Assembly: GCA_900642245.1 (NCBI GenBank)
Contig: CAAAJI010000005.1
Coordinates: 416,149 to 480,148 of the forward strand
From: Fragilaria radians
Taxonomy: Eukaryota > Bacillariophyta > Fragilariophyceae > Fragilariales > Fragilariaceae
DNA: 64,000 bases
Direction: 5' to 3'
The notes beneath the pieces were generated by a model that saw only the letters and a program-made list of their open reading frames with translations, had not been told where the DNA came from and did no database searches. Positions 22,087 to 32,998 of the stretch are shown piece after piece (within the stretch, counting starts at the first letter, position 1; each line of letters opens with the position of its first letter). The position numbers were made by a program, and so were the translations under genes.

Positions 22087-22995
22087 ATGAACAGGCGTCA
22101 TGTGTCCTTTGTTTTAGCAACTTTGATATTGTCGCTAGAAAGCAGTATGGCATTCATACCTGTGAATCTCTATTCACGGACAATGAATACTGTCCGTCAA
22201 AAAGCGAAAATTTCCCCTTCGTCTTTGCAAATGGGTATGGATTTGGTGACGTATTTACGAACAGAATGGATTGCAGCTGCCTTGTGTTCAAATCAAACAC
22301 CTAGATCGGCTGATACTTGCTTGCAATTAGGAACAGAAGATGGCCGAATTGTGACATTTGTTCCGCGAACTATTCGTCAAATTATCACATCATCCGCTGA
22401 AGTGGATGGCACCATTCCGATCGGTGCTCGACGACAACTTAAGAAAAACGAGGAAATTCGTCGATGTGCTAAAGTCAAGATCATAGACCAGCCAGCAGAT
22501 AACTTATTTGACGTTGAAGACAATAGCGTGGACATTGTGATTTCAATGCAGTGTGCCCAAAGGATGATTGACAATGGCAGAGATTGGAAGAAGTCAGTAC
22601 GTGAGGCTTGTCGAGTTCTCAAGCCAGGTGGAAGGCTTTTGTGGATTGAACAGACAACTTTAAACGGTGAAAACTTCGCCACCTATTTAGAAAATTTATA
22701 CACTCAAACATCCATTGATAATTCCAAATCAACCACAACGGATGCGACACCAGAAGGAACGGAAGCGACACCGACGCTCTATCCTACTTTTGAAGACATC
22801 GGATGGGATGATATCGATTTAGTTTTGATTCCTCACACAGCAGGAGTAGCAGTGAAAGCAAATGATCCCTCACTTGTGGAAACCGAAGAAGCTAAAGAGA
22901 AAGCTCGATTAGCGGACTTGTCCATCACGGCCTTCGAAAGGGGAATCAAGAAACGTAAGAAGAAGAAAAAGAAAGAAGTTGAAAAGAAAGTGTAG
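22087..22995 (+). CDS. Plastid-targeted class I SAM methyltransferase-like protein
   Basis: 302 aa, single exon, ATG at 22087. A hydrophobic signal peptide ends SSMA, then FIPVNLY begins the transit peptide: a diatom plastid signal. The second half of the methyltransferase-11 fold is clear: FDVEDNSVDIVISMQCAQRM (about residues 139-158), then VREACRVLKPGGRLLWIEQT (about 174-193), the post-motif III block also seen in UbiE/METTL7-type enzymes. The usual glycine-rich SAM motif I (E/D-x-G-x-G-x-G) is not recognisable; the nearest candidate is LQLGTEDGR (about 80-88). It ends in a strongly basic tail of Lys/Arg. Substrate cannot be told from sequence. It may be degenerate for SAM binding. Confidence 0.7.
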   Translation: MNRRHVSFVLATLILSLESSMAFIPVNLYSRTMNTVRQKAKISPSSLQMGMDLVTYLRTEWIAAALCSNQTPRSADTCLQLGTEDGRIVTFVPRTIRQIITSSAEVDGTIPIGARRQLKKNEEIRRCAKVKIIDQPADNLFDVEDNSVDIVISMQCAQRMIDNGRDWKKSVREACRVLKPGGRLLWIEQTTLNGENFATYLENLYTQTSIDNSKSTTTDATPEGTEATPTLYPTFEDIGWDDIDLVLIPHTAGVAVKANDPSLVETEEAKEKARLADLSITAFERGIKKRKKKKKKEVEKKV

Positions 22996-22997
22996 GG

Positions 22998-23050
22998 TGG
23001 ACGAATACCAAATTTTTTTGCCGTTGTTAAAAATTTGGGTGATTCATCCA
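22998..23050 (+). repeat. Stem-loop just after methyltransferase stop
   Basis: CCAAATTTTT (23008-23017) and AAAAATTTGG (23029-23038) are perfect 10-bp inverted arms around an 11-base loop. Pairing extends outward imperfectly: TGGACGAAT at 22998-23006 against ATTCATCCA at 23042-23050. The stem begins two bases after the stop codon, in the 3' UTR. Confidence 0.7.
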
Positions 23051-25165
23051 GCTTGCGTGAATTGGGACAAGAAATGTTCCTGAGGATACACTCAATTAAG
23101 CTCTCATGAACATGGCAAGGCTGGGATACATCTTAAAGCTGATAACTGTGAATATAAGCGCAGCAGTGTAACTTGATAAATTCAGTTTTGGACTCCTTGT
23201 CTTATTTTTAAATGCCCTTCTGAAATGAACAATCATTTCAGAAACAGATCATCAACTTTTCCAATATTCTTTACCTGATTGTTTGTCTACTATAAAATTT
23301 GCTGAAATGAAGGTTCCAAAATACTGCATGTATATCAATTCGATGCTTTAAATGAACAGTTTGTACTTTTTGCGCGATTGAATATTATGTATCTTGAAAA
23401 ATTAACGCAAAGGAGACAGAACAAAATCAACCACATCAAAAAACACAAAATTCTAATTTATTTCAAAGAAATGGTGAAAAGTATACTAAAATGCACAGCT
23501 GAAATCCATGTCCTTACTTTTCTAGGCAAAAACCCTGGGTCAATATTTTTGTAATCATAAATGAAGCAAAACTTGCTTGGTATCGAGTGCTCCATAGAAA
23601 TTCAAGTCTTGCATCAGAAAGTCAAAAAGAAATTTGCGATCTGGTACGAGAAGCAAAATCTCGTCTGAAGCTCAATTCTTTGTCTAAAATAAGCACCTGT
23701 ATTGAACAGTCACATGAACTTAATACACAGATTTTTTGTAACATCATAGAACTAAAGATAAACAGCGAGTGATATACATATCCTATTGAATTTCAGCAGT
23801 CAAAGGGTCTGCTAATATCAGGTCAGAATCCTGATTTGTTAAAAGAGAAAAAAAAATAGGTGATTGAAGAGGTATAGATATTTTAGAAGTAAACTTAGTA
23901 ATTGAAGTTGTTCCTTGTAGTTATGGTATTAATTAGTTTTGGTGCAAAGTGTAAGCTGGCAGACTCACAGATATTTATTTTACTCCTATAACTTGGGCTG
24001 AACAAGAATAACACGCTAGAGTTTGAGATTGATTTGCTGTGGAATTAACTGAAATTAGGGATTTGTGAGGGAGTAGAGTACCCCTCACAAGGTTTTGATT
24101 AAGGTAGGATCCGTATCCTATGCCATGCTTGAATGATACACATGAACGATTATCCCTAACATCCAGAAAAATGTGAGCTGACAGAGTATTCAACAAACGT
24201 AGTCATTGATATCTTTTAGATTGACTTGTAGCTCAACAAATAGTGGGTCTATAGTACTCTGTGTTGAGAGAAAGAAATTTGAAATTATTATTTAATTTGG
24301 ACAATTTCTTTTATTGGATCTTACATTCAAATCTTGTAAAGTGTTGCAGTGTAACGTGATCAAGTAATTGAATCAAAGTTACTTGACAAAAATAGTGAGA
24401 CATACTTTCCTGTGTACAAAAAAGTTAATGCACTAAATTTGGCCGATCAAATAATTTTTAATTATGATGCAAATTTTTCGGGGAATTAATTGGAAAGTTA
24501 TGCGGTACTTAAAAAGATGGAATGCATAGTATATCTTCATTCTCCTCCGATAATAGCAGAAACATATGTCTCATAGCCCTTTAATCTATCCATTGACTTC
24601 CTATTTCTCATGAAGTTATGGTACTTTCTTTAAAAATATAATCTTTTCAATTTCTATGCCAGGGTATTTCAGAAACTTACTTATTCGTGACTTCAGCATC
24701 TCAAATAAGCCTGTTTCTGTATCTAACGTATTGAATGCATATCGAGAGTGTGCCTTTGAAGCCATTCTACGTTTTAGATGATCCATATTGAGCACATGCA
24801 AAAGAAAACTTAGGGTGCGACACGGCATCTTTCTACTAGAAAGATACTAGATTTTTTGAAAATCAGCACTGCATTTTGTAGAAGTAAGTACATGTTCCAA
24901 ATAACAGTGGACAAAGGTGATAAAGAGGGACTAAGTATTCACAAAGGCTGCCTTATAGTTGAAAACTATCCTTTCTAACCAATCACCCAAGAACTAGAAC
25001 CAAGTCCTGTTATTCAACCATTGGTGTCTAGTGTATTCCGAAGAGTTGAATCTATGGAGAGTAGAGTCATACACCATTCCAAGGTTGAATCTTCCATACG
25101 AAACTCAATTTGGCATTGGAACTATAAACATGACCAGGAGTCAAGAATCCCACATACTGATCTCG
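23051..25165. other. Intergenic, no gene seen
   Basis: 2.1 kb of AT-rich sequence. Frames at 23587-23772, 23975-24196 (minus) and 24616-24828 (minus) carry no recognisable domain. It contains the 3' ends of two genes that point towards each other. Confidence 0.4.
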
Positions 25166-26295
25166 TTAAAGTTCATCCTTAGAGTTTGAATCGTATTGCT
25201 CCGAATAAATTACCCTTTCCACCCAGAGAGGGAGATCAAATGCACTCTCTTGTAATTTAGGATGATAGTAAGAAGTACTTTGGTTATTTTTCAATATCAT
25301 GGCAAATCGAGATTTTATATCATCTGAGGAGGAAGATGCCGAAGAATTCTTTTCACACATCAAAAATCCAATATGACCTGTTGGATAGCTGGAAATTATG
25401 ATAGATCCATATCGAACTCGTTGAAATCCTACAGCGAGGATTTCTCGTCTCCACGTCACAATACCGTCTAAATCTGAGGGTATGTTGAACGTCTCTGCTT
25501 GAAGATTTAAAATTCCATTCGTTGTTAAGATGCGATGTAAGTGTTGAAAGTGCTGAGGTGTGTAGAGAACGGCCGATGGTAACTCGATCACCTCGCCCTC
25601 ATCATTCCAAGTCCAGGGGTCTGACGAATCCTGTACTATGACATCGTAATGATTGTCTAAAGATTGTTGGACAAAGGCAGCCCCGTCAGAAATGACAAGA
25701 TTGACACGTGGATCATCCCATGCTGCACCCCATGCAAAGTGTTTCCGACAAACGGCAATCACTTGCACATCCAAGTCTACATGATCGACATGTTGCAAGC
25801 TGGGATGTTTCAAGAGCTTTGGGAGATGTAAGTTTCAAATCATAGGAGAGAAAAGAGATGTGAGCGTTATTGACAAGAAATAATGTTCATGTAGACATGT
25901 GAGTCCCTTCGGCTTGGAAGTACGCTTACCTCACTAAGGATGTAACCGTCCCCACCCCCAATGAGAAGGGCACGTTTAGGATTCTTGTGTTGCATCATTG
26001 GCATTTGTGACATCATTTCATTGTAGGAATTTGCATCTCGCTCCGTAATTTGAACAACATTGTCCAGCATCAATATTTTTCCATAGTACTTGGATTCATA
26101 AACTTCAATTTGTTGATATTGTGATGTTTCGGATATAATAGGAGAATCCTCGGTAACACGTAGACTTTGATAGTATCCAATGTCTTCTTCCCACATTCCG
26201 ATGCTGTTGCGCGCGGCACTTGATGGTTGTTGAGCAGTAGTAACCATAAGTAATCCCAAAATTGATGCTATGGCAGGGATGCTATACGAATTCAT
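25166..26295 (-). CDS. Spermidine synthase family, signal peptide and C-terminal KDEL
   Basis: Aminopropyltransferase family (putrescine + decarboxylated SAM to spermidine, or a related polyamine reaction). 338 aa in two exons, 25930-26295 and 25166-25816, with a 113-bp phase-0 intron (GTAAGC...CCAAAG). Landmarks: YYGKILMLDNVVQITERD (about 71-88), the glycine-rich loop GGGDGYILSE ending at 122, HVDHVDLDVQVI (131-142), SDGAAF (165-170) and VIVQDSSDP (181-189) with the catalytic-site Asp185. After TERD the family usually has Glu-Phe-x-Tyr; here it is Ala-Asn-Ser-Tyr. The N-terminus is hydrophobic (SIPAIASILGLLMVTTA), fitting an ER signal peptide without a plastid-type Phe. The last four residues are KDEL, the ER retention signal. 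Together these suggest an enzyme in the ER lumen, whereas canonical spermidine synthases are cytosolic. Confidence 0.88.
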
Positions 26296-27345
26296 CCTGG
26301 GCGAAGGAATGGATTATTGTGTTGGTAACAATGTCCCATTACCTCAACCAGTACAGTAGTTGTACGACTCATGCATCCGTTGAGTCTGATATTTGGATAG
26401 TATGTTTCACGACCAGAATGGCAAAACATGGTCTTCCAAAAAATTAAGAAGGCTTTGCAAGAATGGCGAAACCTAAATTTCGATCACTGAAAAACTATAA
26501 GAACTTTATTCTATGATAACTATTGCCGATTCAAACTTCATACGTCGCTACTTGACGCATCAGAGTTCAGCCACCAAGAGTATGCATTTGGATTTAAGCC
26601 CCTTCAATAATTGAGGCAAGGAACGACTTAGGGAATTGATTAAGGAAACAGATTTTGATGTTATCTTGATTATGCACCCTCCATCTATCTCATGCAGAAC
26701 ATATTTACCGGTTAGGAAAAAACTTTGAAACTTACCTATCTTAGTTTGAGCTTCAATAGATCAAAATTAGGACGTTCTACACCATCTACACTCAATATGT
26801 CCTTAGAATAATGCTTGAAGTATGACTAGATCACATGGCTTCAAAACTGAAAGTTCAAAGGACAATATCTCAATTGATTGGTTTAGATTGGGAATTACAA
26901 ATGCCTCCTAAGGGTGTAGTATGCATTTACCATCAGAAATCAAAGTGAATTTTACTTTTCTCCATCATCCTTTTTCGCCAATTATAGATAAAGTATAATG
27001 TCTATTGCGACTATACTATTTGATCAATTAGGAAGTTGGAGGTTTCTCCAATTTCATATCAAGCAAAGGCTAAAACATATAGGAAACAGCATTCGTCACA
27101 AGCTTCGTTTCCTTTTATACTACTAGACTTCCAAATACGAGTAGGAACAAAATTCTTACCGTATCATATAAATGGTACACTCCAGCTGTCTCAAAACAAA
27201 CAAAAGAATGTCTCAGTCACCTGTAAAATTCGTAGTTGGTGGGGGTGCCTAGGATTCCAATTACAACTAAATGGGGGTTAAGGCAATTGACACATTCCGT
27301 ACAGAACGAATTGTATTCGAGAAGAGCCTTGCAATCTAAAGCAAA
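26296..27345. other. Intergenic between divergent genes
   Basis: About 1.05 kb between the start codons of the spermidine synthase and DENN genes. It holds both promoters. Frames at 26262-26447 and 27036-27281 look non-coding. Confidence 0.45.
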
Positions 27346-30300
27346 ATGCAGCCTAGTAAACGACCTTCTGCTTTGAATAAGTATCAATATAGACAACAAC
27401 AACATCAACAACAATATCAACAGCAATATCAACAACAACTGCCACAACAAGAACAGCATCAACAACATCAAATTATTCGTCAAGAGCAAAATTTTCGCCA
27501 GAGACAACAACAAAATCTGCCAAGACAGCAACATCCCCCACCGCATGCCAACCCCATTGATGCCTCAGTAGGTAGGATGAGTCCGGTTTTAGCTCCAACA
27601 CCGGTGCCAAGGCCTTCGACGAATACTACAACCCGCAAAAAGGTCCCGCCAGTAGCTACAGCTGCTACAGATCAACGTCGACTTTCTATGAATGCCATAT
27701 CGCAGCACCAGCATCAACGACAAGTGCAGGCGAGACAGTTTCCCACGAAAAACGCCATGAATCTTCCTGTTCCTTCTCCACGTCCAGGTACTGCTCTTCT
27801 TTCTACTCCAACGAATGTTACTTCTCCACCTCGGCTCTTTGACTTGTTTTTCGATGTTCCACATCCTGGTGCCAGTAAAGAATCCGATAGAGCTCGAATG
27901 GTTGAACCACCTGAAGCTTCTGAATCTTCTGCTAGGTTTTTATCCGAACTTTATGAACCATCTGCTGTATCACGATTAGCAAGATTTGCGTTTCCATGTC
28001 ACGATGACCATAAATACGGTACGTTTACAGGTATTTCCAATAGGATTGCTTTGTGGGTTCTTTGCAAGTGCTCGTTATGATTATCAGTGGCTGGATCTTA
28101 CATATTTACTTGTAATTTTCTCTTCTAAATCAGCTATGGAAGTGCAAGCCAAAGCAGTTTCATCTCGTCGAAATTCTTCTGGGTCAAGATCTGGATTATT
28201 GAATCGATTGGACGTTTATCTGATTGGTTTTCGTTCAGAGCGGCATACTTTCTCTCTCCTCCTGGAGGATGGAAAGGTGAAGCTTTATGGACATACCTTG
28301 ATATATTTGCCACGCCACAGAGATGCTAAAATGAGGCCGGATGTTGGAAGACGAGGAACCCGTGCCATGATTTTGTTGACTCGAGTAGGTGGTGGGGACG
28401 CATTCTATACAGCAATTCTAAAGTGAGTAGTTTCACGTGGAGGTTGATTTTTTTAATTTGCTTTGCTTGACCTCACAAATATATTACATTTTAAAGATCA
28501 TTAGAGTCAGTAATGATTCAAGGAGACACATTAACACAACTTAATGTATCCAATGATTTAGCGCAAGAAAAGGCAATGCGACTTTTGCATGGATTACATC
28601 GTCTCCATGTAAAACTTCAAGCCGAAACAATGATGAATTTCAAAAGGGCTGGTAAAGATGCTCAATTGTTAGATAACTTTCTAACTCTTCCTGGGATTGA
28701 AATCAATCTTCGCATTGGTGGATTTCTGAAAGATCATTGCTTACCTGGAGATTTTATTCAATTGAGAACACCTCCTTGTCTTCAAGCCCGATATCCTTAT
28801 GGAGTATGTCCCGATGATTTTGACGTTCCTGTTCTTCCATTGTTACGCTGCATTGGAGCCACCAGCATAATTCGAGTTATATCGGCTCTTATGTGCGAGC
28901 GAAAAGTGATTTTTGTATCTGATAACATTCCACGCCTTTCGTCATGCGTTCGTGCCGCGTCATCACTTCTGGCACAAGGGAATTTGATTTGGCAATATAA
29001 CTTGGTACCAATTTTATCCCCTCATATGTTACATTGCATTGCAGTTGACGAGCCTTATCTAATTGGAATTTTAGATGAATTCATGGGGGACGTCGAAGTA
29101 TTGAAAAGCCTTACAGAGGTGCTTTGCTTGCATTTAGATAAAAATCAATTTAAAACTTTTGGCATGGAGCATCCTTCCATGACGATCCCAGATGTATTGA
29201 CTAAATCGAGTAGAGATTCAGTATTCCATGTTCTACACAATGACATGCAGCAGATCTTGAAAGCAGAGACGAGGTTATGGAGAACGACTGAGGATCTGGG
29301 CGAGGTTGCTGATCCAGCCCCGAGAAAGAAACGAATTCAAAAGCAAGAAAAAATAGAGGTCGATATGGCGGCACTCTTTCATCAGGCAATGAGGGGTGAC
29401 ATCCTTAGTGGAAGTGCTCATGATCGCGGCTCTGAGGAATCTTCAGCTCCTGAAACAGCAGATGTCGAATGTGCGCGATTGGATAGAGAGAGTGGGCATC
29501 TGCCTCGTAAAAGTGTAAAACAGAACACGGATCATACCTCGTTGACGACATTTGATGTATGTGAAAATTTTCGCGGAGAAGAGGGCCTTCGTGCCGCTCT
29601 AACTTTCTTTTTCCTAGTGACTCATGGAGACCTGAGTATTTTGTTGTCGCAAGGACAAACTGGAGCTTTCTTTTTAGATCGCAAAAAATATCTGCTTCAC
29701 CTAAAGAAAAATGGAAACAAAGAGTCAAGTCCTCTTTTTGTGCTATTCAAGCGTTTCAGTGGTACTGCCATGTTAGAACAGCATTTAAGTTTGCGGATTG
29801 AAGATTTTGAGAAAGGCAAGAGCAACATAATGTCCAGGCACATGTCTCTGTTTTCACTTTGTGAAAAACATCTTCGTCTCAAAAAGATGGACTTCGCCTT
29901 TGATTCCATTCGGAAAGTCGTTTCACAGACCACACGTCATAGCCCGTTGCATGAACAGGTAGAGACCTCTGAATTGGGAAGGGCAAGAGCACTTGCGTTA
30001 ACGTCACCACAGCCTTTTGAGGGTGATGTGACCAAAGCTTTGTCGTCACTAATGCATGATAGTCACGATTGTGACTCCATTCTCTCTCAGGTTATGGCAG
30101 TGATATGGTCCCGCCTTGACGATCGAAAGAGTGGTCCGAAAACGCCTCTGCTTGGCCTTCATTTACTAAAAAGTCTAATAACGCAAGGGGTAAGTGCCAT
30201 CATGACTCTTTTGGTTTAAATCCATAATTATCAAACGATGAATTAACTTGATTCTAGCCAACAACTGCGATTGCATACGCTATGGATGGGATTGATAAAA

Positions 30301-31301
30301 TTCGAAGACTTAGATTTTACGACGCTTCGAAAACTGAGGAAAATAATGTTGACGTGCGAGACGCTGCAAAGACAGTTTGGGTCCTCTTGACGGATGGAAC
30401 AAGGTTATTTCATCGTAGAAAGCAGATATTGGCAAACAGGGCAAAACTTTTTCAAACAAATATCAATGAAAGATGGGGGAGCTATTTGTTGAGAAAATTA
30501 CCATTTGAAACAGACTTTCGAGAATATCATACCCTGCTTCGTCCAAAGGCATCTACAATGCCTGCTTTCATGATGAAGAATAGGAACCGAGCTCTTGATC
30601 CCAAAGATTCATTTTACATTGGAAGGAATATTCAAGATTTGGAAATAATGAGAATGTCCTTGGAACCAATAAGTTCCGTTTCTTCTAGTCATGAGCCTTT
30701 CCATGCAGAAGCCAATTTAAACTACGTTTTAGCCAACGAGTTGATTCCGGTACGCGAACCAAAAAGTATTCCAAGAAATTCTCCGCATGTAATTCATGAA
30801 TCAAGGTTAACAAATCCAACAGAGAGACGACAAAGTGGCTTCTCAGTACCTCATGGGGAGCAGCGACCACAAACAACCACATCGAATCTTTCCCGAAGTT
30901 CTCAAAGGCGTTCAGACTCCAGGAGTGATAATGACATTAGGACTTCGCAATCATCCGATATGTTCCTTCCTTTTCGTTCGGAGGCTCCACACCAAGGGAA
31001 GACAATCGATTCATCACAAATTTCACAAGGCAAATTGCAACAGCCGTTCAATCCTCGTAGGCGTTCCACGATATCCTCAACGGCATCTCGGGGTGTCGGA
31101 TCTAATCCTTTACGAGATAGCGTGACAAGAAATAGTGTGACAAGAAACAGTGTGACAAGTAACAATGTGCCTCGGAACACTATGACTAGGAACAGTGTGA
31201 CTAGCAGCACGGGCAGCACCATAGCTAGTAATGGTTTTGAGCCCATGCGAAGGGGAAGTCGAATGAATGGCCAGGAACAATGGCCAATCGTCGTAGCGTA
31301 A
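27346..31301 (+). CDS. DENN-domain protein with ENTH/ANTH-like C-terminal region
   Basis: Probable membrane-trafficking regulator; DENN proteins are usually Rab exchange factors. Exons: 27346-28018, 28134-28422, 28497-30189, 30258-31301, giving 1232 aa; introns are 115, 74 and 68 bp with GT...AG ends. A Gln-rich N-terminus (about 14-60) is followed by uDENN (ARFAFPCHDDH near 215; TFSLLLEDGKVKLYGHTLIY), cDENN (about 380-510, including ALMCERKVIFVSDNIPRLSS and QYNLVPILSPHML) and a dDENN-like segment (about 690-770). About residues 830-960 resemble an ENTH/ANTH solenoid: VIWSRLDDRKSG, LLGLHLLKSLITQGPTTA, DVRDAAKTVWVLL. The C-terminus is Ser/Asn/Arg-rich with repeated RNSVT units. Downstream, another frame keeps the same composition to 31507; a 116-bp intron (31159-31274, GTAACA...GGCCAG) would join it and give 1262 aa. 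Confidence 0.8.
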
Positions 31302-31507
31302 CGCAGAATGGGTCTAATAATGTTCGTCCGACAATTCCGCTCTCGGAATCACAGCCTTCGAAATATGGAACTCATTCTCGAGAGCAAACAGAGTCAGTAT
31401 CGAATCAACTCGGTAGAATCAACGGCCAAACTATGGATGACGGTCGCCGGGGATCAAGTTTTGGTAACGTGCGACAGCGGCCGCCAGCAGAGAACTCCTC
31501 TAATTAG

Positions 31508-31918
31508 CTCGAGATTTTACGGATTTATTCTTCTGTATTGGAATGTAGCTCGAATGAGCTCTGGGATATTTAAGGGGATTTAATGTTACTGTATGTACAA
31601 CGTGGTTATGGGGAATTTATTAGTTACATTCCCTTACTTCTATTTTGAATCATGTAAAAACTGTCAAAAGTGTGTGGCTAATCTAATTAAAACAATCGTA
31701 TTGCCTCGCATAGAGCAAAAAATCATTGTGAGGTCTCATCTACGCAATGTTTGCCTAAAGGTAATCGACTGTATAAGGATGCATTCATAAGACATTAGAA
31801 ACTTGGATTTGTTGGCTACAAATAAAGGTAGATTAAAGTTAAAATTCAATGTTATTTTCGGAGTAAACAAAATATCCAATTGACAAGGAATGGATCGTAC
31901 ACCATTGGTTGTATTGAG
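31508..31918. other. Intergenic between convergent genes
   Basis: About 410 bp between the possible extended end of the DENN gene and the end of the Pro/Thr-rich gene on the other strand. The frame at 31593-31790 shows no coding character. Likely the two 3' UTRs. Confidence 0.5.
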
Positions 31919-32998
31919 TTAGGTGATGTCTAAATCATCGCCAAAGTCATTGGTGGACATAACAACATGGCCTTGTTGCCGTTTACTAGGACAGCAAAGC
32001 ATTCGACAAGGGAAGCAAATGGTGCCAACAAAACAGCATGCACAGTGGGTAACAGCTCGACAAATGCTGTTCAAATTGGAAATGCATGAGTGGGCAGCAA
32101 GTGAGAATAAGAATAAAGTAAAAACAACTTACCTGGCGCAACATCCGTCTGGATTGTTTAGCATTTGATAAGCAATAAAGATAGAGAAAAGCAACATAAG
32201 CACAAACACAGTAACAAGTGCAATCAACACATTTTTGTCATGTTCCATTTCTTCAATCGATTCTCCTTGTTTCAACCAAACATTATTTGCTTTTTCATCC
32301 TTCAGCACATCATCTTCGGGTGGAACGTAGGGAATAGGCGGATCCGTGGGAACGGTCATTTCAACCCATTCATTTTCTCCATCCAATGTAGGAGAAGAAT
32401 CTCCCATATCTGTGTGAAGACTGGGAGTTCTCGTTGGAGTCACACGCGAAGGAGATTCTGTAGTGGGAGATAAAGTCAGTGTTACCATTGCGATGGGACT
32501 TAACGATGGAAAATCTGTTTGTCTTGATACTGGAGCATTGGAAGGAGTCAACGTAGTCGGCGGTTTAGTATGACGCCTCGGAACCTTCGTTGGAGGTGCC
32601 GTGGGAACATCCGTTGGTGGCGACACAGGAGTTTCTGTCGGATCAGTTACTGGCGCATCAGTTGGTGGCAGCACAGGAGGTTCCGACGGAGCAGGTACTG
32701 GAGCATCAGTTGGTGGTTCTGTAGGATCTGGAACTGGATTTTGAGTCGGGGCAGGAACCGGAGGTGTTGTAGGGTCCGGAACTGGAGCGTGCGTCGGATC
32801 CGACTTTGGATGTCTCTTAGGCTTCTCTACAGGTGCATGAGTTGGACCTGGTTCGGTCTCAACCTTCAATGCTGATGAATTTTCATGGAAAACATTAGTA
32901 CCAGAATGTTCGGCGACGTTTCGAGGAGGAATGATTGATGCCTGACAAAGTGTGGAAATTGCCAGAGTTATCCAAATTTGTAACGAGGATGCATGCAT
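31919..32998 (-). CDS. Pro/Thr-repeat type I membrane protein with Cys-rich tail
   Basis: 337 aa in two exons: 32133-32998 and 31919-32066, with a 66-bp intron (GTAAGT...GAACAG). Without splicing the frame would stop right after the donor. The first ATG is 32998; the longer frame starts at TTG. A signal peptide (MHASSLQIWITLAISTLCQA) is followed by about 150 residues of Pro/Thr repeats such as DPTEPPTDAPVPAPSEPP, typical of diatom cell-surface and frustule-associated proteins. A transmembrane helix (VLIALVTVFVLMLLFSIFIA) precedes a cytoplasmic tail holding ten Cys within about 30 residues (CCASIC, HCACC, CFPC, MLCC) and ending DFGDDLDIT. The Cys cluster beside the membrane suggests palmitoylation; this is inference. 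Function unknown; a wall-membrane link is plausible. Confidence 0.75.

Noticed and set aside
27386..27530. CAA/CAG-rich tract as an independent microsatellite
   Set aside because: It encodes the Gln-rich N-terminus of the DENN protein in frame; no separate feature needed.
30902..31246. Minus-strand frame with repeated VTLFLV units
   Set aside because: Antisense shadow of the RNSVT repeats in the DENN protein tail.
32165..32875. Plus-strand Trp/Arg-rich frames opposite the Pro/Thr repeat gene
   Set aside because: Antisense shadows of the Pro/Thr repeats.
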